A stretch of DNA of 16,086 nt from an uncultured Caryophanales bacterium (GTDB taxonomy: Bacteria; Bacillota_I; Bacilli_A; RF39; UBA660). The stretch covers positions 1 through 16,086 of the forward strand of contig CAMVPJ010000023.1 in the NCBI GenBank assembly GCA_947169395.1, read 5' to 3'. Made by a program: the position numbers and the translations under genes. Under the pieces are notes generated by a model. It was not told the DNA's origin and did not search any database. It worked only from the letters and a program-made list of their open reading frames with translations. Positions 12,547 through 16,086 of this stretch are shown here, piece after piece. Each line of letters opens with the position of its first letter. Within the stretch, counting starts at the first letter, position 1.

Positions 12547-13584
12547 ATGTTTTGTAATAAGTGTGGTAAAGAGATAAATCCAGGTGCTAAGTTTTGTCAA
12601 GGATGTGGTAATCCAGTAGGAGTGGTTAATACTACAGTAGAAGCAACTGCTCCAGTTATTAATAATTCTCCTATTAATACACCAGTTGTAGAAAATAATG
12701 TTGTTCCATCTACAAGTGTAGTTGAAGTTAAACCATCTAATGGAGATGGAATTGTTACTAATAATCCAACTCCTAAAAAGAAGAGTATAGTTCCAATATT
12801 AATTATTATATTTGTAGTATTCTTTTTATTTGTAGTTGGTATAATAGCAGTAGTATTTTTAATAATTAAAAACGCTGGTGACAATAATAATAAATTTGTA
12901 TGTGAATCTAATAAAGGTAATATTACATTAATATATGATAATGATAATATAATTGGTTATACTACTAGTGGTGGAATTACATATGATTTAGATGGACAAA
13001 AGAAAATTGCTGAACAAATTGGTATTGAAAAGTATTTAGAAGAATTTAATAATTGGTTTGAAAAAAATACTTCTGGTACTTGTAGAAAAGAATTAGTAAA
13101 TCGTGGAGAACCTTTACCTACTAATAATAATGAAAATGAAGATAAAAATGTAGTTAAATCAGGATATAAAATGGTAGGAAAAGATAAATATGGATATGTA
13201 GATGTTCCATCTACTTGGACTACTTTTTATGATGTAAATACTAATCATTCTATTCAATTTTCATATGCATCAACTTATATAGTTACAATAGATTATGTAG
13301 AAAATCCTACTGCTAGTGCTAAAGCAGTTGCTGAAACATTCTATAATAAGAGTAAAGCTGATACTAATTTATCTAATATTACAATGACTACAACTACAAT
13401 AGGTAAAGAAAAATATACTGCTTATAAAGTAGGAATGTATTATATTAAAGAAAATATTTATTTATATACTTATTGGTTTGATATTCCAGGAGATTCTAAT
13501 CTACATTATGTTGCTATTGAAGGAGCAAAAGATGTAGAAAAATATAATGATATTTTAGATAGCTATAGATTAGAAAATAACTAG
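12547..13584 (+). CDS. Zinc-ribbon single-pass membrane protein with extracytoplasmic domain
   Basis: A 345-residue protein. A cytoplasmic N-terminal zinc ribbon (Cys3, Cys6, Cys17, Cys20 in MFCNKCGKEINPGAKFCQGC) precedes a Thr/Val/Pro/Asn-rich linker (about 25-75) and a KKK-flanked transmembrane helix (about 80-110). Two extracytoplasmic regions follow. The first (about 118-180) has two cysteines (FVCESNKG and TSGTCRKEL) that could form a disulfide. The second (about 205-345) is of mixed strand character, GYKMVGKDKYGYVDVPSTWTTF to the C-terminus, resembling small lipid- or ligand-binding domains. Zinc-ribbon plus membrane-anchor proteins are common in Bacillota, mostly without known function. 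ATG 12547 has GAGGTG upstream and its own extended -10 promoter. The stop is embedded in a terminator. Confidence 0.8.
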   Translation: MFCNKCGKEINPGAKFCQGCGNPVGVVNTTVEATAPVINNSPINTPVVENNVVPSTSVVEVKPSNGDGIVTNNPTPKKKSIVPILIIIFVVFFLFVVGIIAVVFLIIKNAGDNNNKFVCESNKGNITLIYDNDNIIGYTTSGGITYDLDGQKKIAEQIGIEKYLEEFNNWFEKNTSGTCRKELVNRGEPLPTNNNENEDKNVVKSGYKMVGKDKYGYVDVPSTWTTFYDVNTNHSIQFSYASTYIVTIDYVENPTASAKAVAETFYNKSKADTNLSNITMTTTTIGKEKYTAYKVGMYYIKENIYLYTYWFDIPGDSNLHYVAIEGAKDVEKYNDILDSYRLENN

Positions 13585-13602
13585 AAAACTAGTTATTTTT
13601 TT
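13574..13602 (+). terminator. Terminator after zinc-ribbon gene, abutting the next promoter
   Basis: AAAATAACTAG (13574-13584) pairs with CTAGTTATTTT (13589-13599) around AAAA, then T to 13602. It contains the stop codon and ends one base before the TGCTATACT element of the next gene. Confidence 0.85.
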
Positions 13603-13603
13603 A

Positions 13604-13624
13604 TGCTATACTATTAGTGGTGAT
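13604..13624 (+). promoter_or_regulatory. Extended -10 and ribosome binding site of DHHW gene
   Basis: TGCTATACT (13604-13612) is an extended -10. RNA would start near 13619, at the ribosome binding site GGTGAT (13619-13624), giving a leader of about 9 nt before ATG 13628. No -35 match was found. Confidence 0.5.
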
Positions 13625-13627
13625 TAT

Positions 13628-14767
13628 ATGTATAAAAAGAGTAATATATTTTTTATAAGTTTATTTATATTATTTTTTATTGTAATTGGAATATTCTTAA
13701 TAAGAAGTTCTAATGATACAAATACTATTCAAAATAGAAGTTCATATAAATATAATAAATTTACTTTAAAAGATTTCTTAAAAGGAGAATTACAATCTAA
13801 TATAGAAGATGCAACATCAGATCAATTACCTTTATACAATTATTTTCAAGTTTTATATCCAACAATCAAAAATAATATTAATTGTAGTTATATAGATGCA
13901 TGTAATTTAGATAAAAATACTTATGCAGATATGGGTAATGGTCTCAATCTATATAAAGGTTATTTAGTATATAATCCTATAGGTGAAGAAGAACTTAATA
14001 CTTATGATAATTATATAAATAAAATTAATTATATAAGTTCCAATGTTAAAAGTAATTTTTATTTATATTATGTTAATAGTGATCAAAATATAAGATTAGA
14101 TAAATATAAAAAAACTGATTGTGATACATATATTAGAGATAGAATATCTATTCCTTCAAATCATTTTAGTTCATTAAAAATAAATAGTTTTGATGATTAT
14201 AGTAAATATTTCTTAAAATTAGATCATCATTTTACAAATGAAGGAGTTTATCAAGAATATAATGATTTATATAAATTACTTAATTTAAATAATATAATAG
14301 AAAGAACAAATACAATTTGCTTTACTAAAAATAAAGTATATGGTTCTAAATCTAAATCTTTAGCATTAGAAAATAAATTAGTAGAAAAGATGTGTGTAGA
14401 TGAATTTAATCTACCTAATTATAAGATTACTATTAATGGAGAAGAATCATCTTATGGAGCAACTATAGAAGAACTAAAAGAATTAGATTATATTAGTTAT
14501 GCTACTATTTATGGAGCGGATTATGCTGAAATAATAATAGAAAATGATGAGGCATTAAGTAATAAAAGTTTGTTAATATATAGTAATTCATTTAGTAATG
14601 GAGTTAATAAATTACTTGCGTCTCATTATAAAACAACATATGTAATTGATGGAAGACATACAAATGGATTTAATATGATAAATTATATAAATGATAATAA
14701 TATAGATGATGTATTAATAATATCTAGTAAAATATTATTTAATGATGATATAGAGTGGGGTGATTAA
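13628..14767 (+). CDS. DHHW/AlgJ-like protein paired with MBOAT acyltransferase
   Basis: A 379-residue protein with an N-terminal signal anchor (about 8-26) and an extracytoplasmic SGNH/AlgX-like domain of the DHHW family. Visible signatures are LDHHFTNEGVYQEY, with Asp199-His200-His201-Phe202 where the family name motif has Trp, and LLIYSNSFSNGVNKLLASHY with Ser321. Related proteins usually have Asp before this Ser (DSY or DSF), but here it is Asn. The final segment, TTYVIDGRHTNGFNMINYINDNNIDDVLII, also matches the family. In alginate and related O-acetylation systems such proteins transfer acetyl groups outside the cell after an MBOAT protein moves them across the membrane. Its stop is immediately followed by the MBOAT start at 14768, so they form one unit. 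The altered residues may reduce or change activity. The acceptor glycan is unknown. Confidence 0.85.
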   Translation: MYKKSNIFFISLFILFFIVIGIFLIRSSNDTNTIQNRSSYKYNKFTLKDFLKGELQSNIEDATSDQLPLYNYFQVLYPTIKNNINCSYIDACNLDKNTYADMGNGLNLYKGYLVYNPIGEEELNTYDNYINKINYISSNVKSNFYLYYVNSDQNIRLDKYKKTDCDTYIRDRISIPSNHFSSLKINSFDDYSKYFLKLDHHFTNEGVYQEYNDLYKLLNLNNIIERTNTICFTKNKVYGSKSKSLALENKLVEKMCVDEFNLPNYKITINGEESSYGATIEELKELDYISYATIYGADYAEIIIENDEALSNKSLLIYSNSFSNGVNKLLASHYKTTYVIDGRHTNGFNMINYINDNNIDDVLIISSKILFNDDIEWGD

Positions 14768-16086
14768 ATGTTATTTTCTTCACTTACATTTTTACTTATA
14801 TTTTTGCCATTATGTCTATTATTCTATTTTGTTATTAAAGATATAAGATATAAAAATATTATTTTATTATTATTTAGTTTATTATTTTATGCTTGGGGAG
14901 AACCAATATATATTTTGTTAATGATATTTAGTATATTAATTACATATATATTTGGATTATTAATTTCTAATGGAAAGCATAAAAAAGTATATTTTATATT
15001 AGGAGTAGTATTATTAGTATTTAATTTATTATTTTTTAAATATAGTAATTTTATAATAGATAATATTAATTATTTATTTGATTTAAATATTAAAAGTTTA
15101 AATCTACCACTTCCTATTGGAATATCTTTTTATACTTTTCAAGCTTTATCATATTTAATTGATTTATATAGAGGGAAGTTTAAAGTACAAAGAAATTTAC
15201 TTAACTTAGCTCTTTATATTAGTTTATTTCCTCAATTAATTGCTGGACCAATAGTAAGATATGAACAGGTTGAACGCCAAATTAATTATAGAGAACATAC
15301 ACTTGAAAAGGTTGTGAATGGTATTAAGAGATTTATTATTGGTTTAAGTAAAAAAGTAATACTTGCTAATAGTATGGCTTTAATATGTGATACTATTTAT
15401 TCTAATTATAATAATTATGGTACATTAATATTATGGATTGGATCTATTACTTTTATGTTTCAAATATTTTTTGATTTTTCTGGATATTCAGATATGGCTA
15501 TTGGTCTTGGCAAAATATTTGGTTTTGATTTCTTAGAAAATTTTAATTATCCTTACATATCTAAGTCTATAACTGAGTTTTGGAGAAGGTGGCATATTAG
15601 TTTGAGTTCTTGGTTTAAAGATTATATCTATATACCTTTAGGTGGATCTAGATGTAGTAAATTAAAAAATATTAGAAATATATTAATAGTATGGTTACTT
15701 ACTGGATTATGGCATGGTGCATGTTGGAATTATATAATATGGGGTATTTATTTTGGAATAATATTATTACTTGAAAAATATATATTTAAAGATATATTAG
15801 AAAAGACTCCTAATATTATTAGACACTTAATAGTGCTATTTTTAATTACTATTAGTTGGACTATATTTAAAATAGAAGATATTAATAGTTTGTTAGTTAT
15901 ATTAAGAAATATGTTTATATATAAGTCTTCTAATATTAATTTTATTTATACTAATAGTAGTTTATTCTTTAATTTTATATTTATAATTCCATGTATATAT
16001 TTTAGTATTGAACATAAGAAAAATAATATTAATAATATAATTATTTATAATATTACTAATATTTGTTATTTTATATTATTTATAAT
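14768..16086 (+). CDS. MBOAT family O-acyltransferase (AlgI-like), 3' end outside window
   Basis: The frame is open from ATG 14768 to the window edge (439 codons), slightly short of the usual 460-480 residues, so only the tail is missing. Typical AlgI/DltB-like features are the opening FLLIFLPLCLLFYFVI, FYAWGEPIYI, LPLPIGISFYTFQALSYLIDLYRG, LFPQLIAGPIVRYEQV, FFDFSGYSDMAIGLGKIFGF, and FWRRWHISLSSWFKDYIYIPLGGS (His276). The conserved catalytic-type His is His316, in TGLWHGACWN. About ten membrane segments are present. It moves acyl, normally acetyl, groups across the cytoplasmic membrane for surface polysaccharide or cell-wall modification. It starts directly after the TAA of the DHHW gene with GGGGTGAT as ribosome binding site inside that gene, so translation is coupled. 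Confidence 0.95.
   Translation, partial: MLFSSLTFLLIFLPLCLLFYFVIKDIRYKNIILLLFSLLFYAWGEPIYILLMIFSILITYIFGLLISNGKHKKVYFILGVVLLVFNLLFFKYSNFIIDNINYLFDLNIKSLNLPLPIGISFYTFQALSYLIDLYRGKFKVQRNLLNLALYISLFPQLIAGPIVRYEQVERQINYREHTLEKVVNGIKRFIIGLSKKVILANSMALICDTIYSNYNNYGTLILWIGSITFMFQIFFDFSGYSDMAIGLGKIFGFDFLENFNYPYISKSITEFWRRWHISLSSWFKDYIYIPLGGSRCSKLKNIRNILIVWLLTGLWHGACWNYIIWGIYFGIILLLEKYIFKDILEKTPNIIRHLIVLFLITISWTIFKIEDINSLLVILRNMFIYKSSNINFIYTNSSLFFNFIFIIPCIYFSIEHKKNNINNIIIYNITNICYFILFI

Noticed and set aside
12597..12884. Open frame of 95 codons on the - strand across the zinc-ribbon gene.
   Set aside because: Antisense to the linker and transmembrane coding region, no ribosome binding site, low-complexity translation.
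1..16086. Use of a TGA-as-Trp genetic code, considered because of the A+T richness.
   Set aside because: TGA closes several genes at sensible positions (7131-7133 overlapping the next ATG, 9158-9160, 12497-12499), and Trp is encoded by TGG in conserved motifs.

Overview
The window is extremely A+T-rich (about three quarters or more A+T by eye) with strong AGGAGG-type ribosome binding sites, TGA and TAA used as stops, and short intergenic gaps holding intrinsic terminators. These traits and the protein families (YitT/DUF2179, YcxB-like, TetR with MMPL, zinc-ribbon membrane proteins, DHHW/MBOAT) suggest a low-GC Bacillota, probably an uncultured gut Bacilli/Erysipelotrichia-type genome. The genus is not identifiable, and the placement is inference.

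Layout. (1) 101-4322: two paralogous DUF1016/PDDEXK nuclease-like genes on the + strand flank a YitT-family membrane protein gene (- strand) and a YcxB-like membrane protein gene (+). Each paralog carries a perfect palindrome of different sequence at exactly the same codon, just before a conserved LTWSHY block. The second paralog lacks an ATG where the first has one. (2) 4340-8743: a TetR repressor gene diverges from a two-gene operon for an MMPL/RND exporter and a secreted heptad-rich partner protein. The divergent promoter region carries a clear palindromic operator candidate. (3) 8825-10514: a RelE-like toxin, an HTH plus ImmA/IrrE metallopeptidase antitoxin, and a small unknown protein form an overlapping or abutting operon, with a promoter containing an inverted repeat. 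(4) 10527-10691: an apparently free-standing, structured, terminated RNA of about 130 nt of unknown class. (5) 10750-12499: dinD and a RhuM-Fic/Doc fusion protein gene, one base apart. (6) 12547-16086: a zinc-ribbon membrane protein, then a DHHW/AlgJ-like protein abutting an MBOAT O-acyltransferase that runs off the window. These last two form a probable cell-surface O-acetylation pair.

The most interesting parts are the covarying palindromes in the two DUF1016 genes, the unassigned RNA between the toxin-antitoxin operon and dinD-rhuM/fic, and two genes (3429 and 10185) whose best-spaced start codon is not ATG, GTG or TTG. No tRNA, rRNA, CRISPR array, transposase or integrase was seen.
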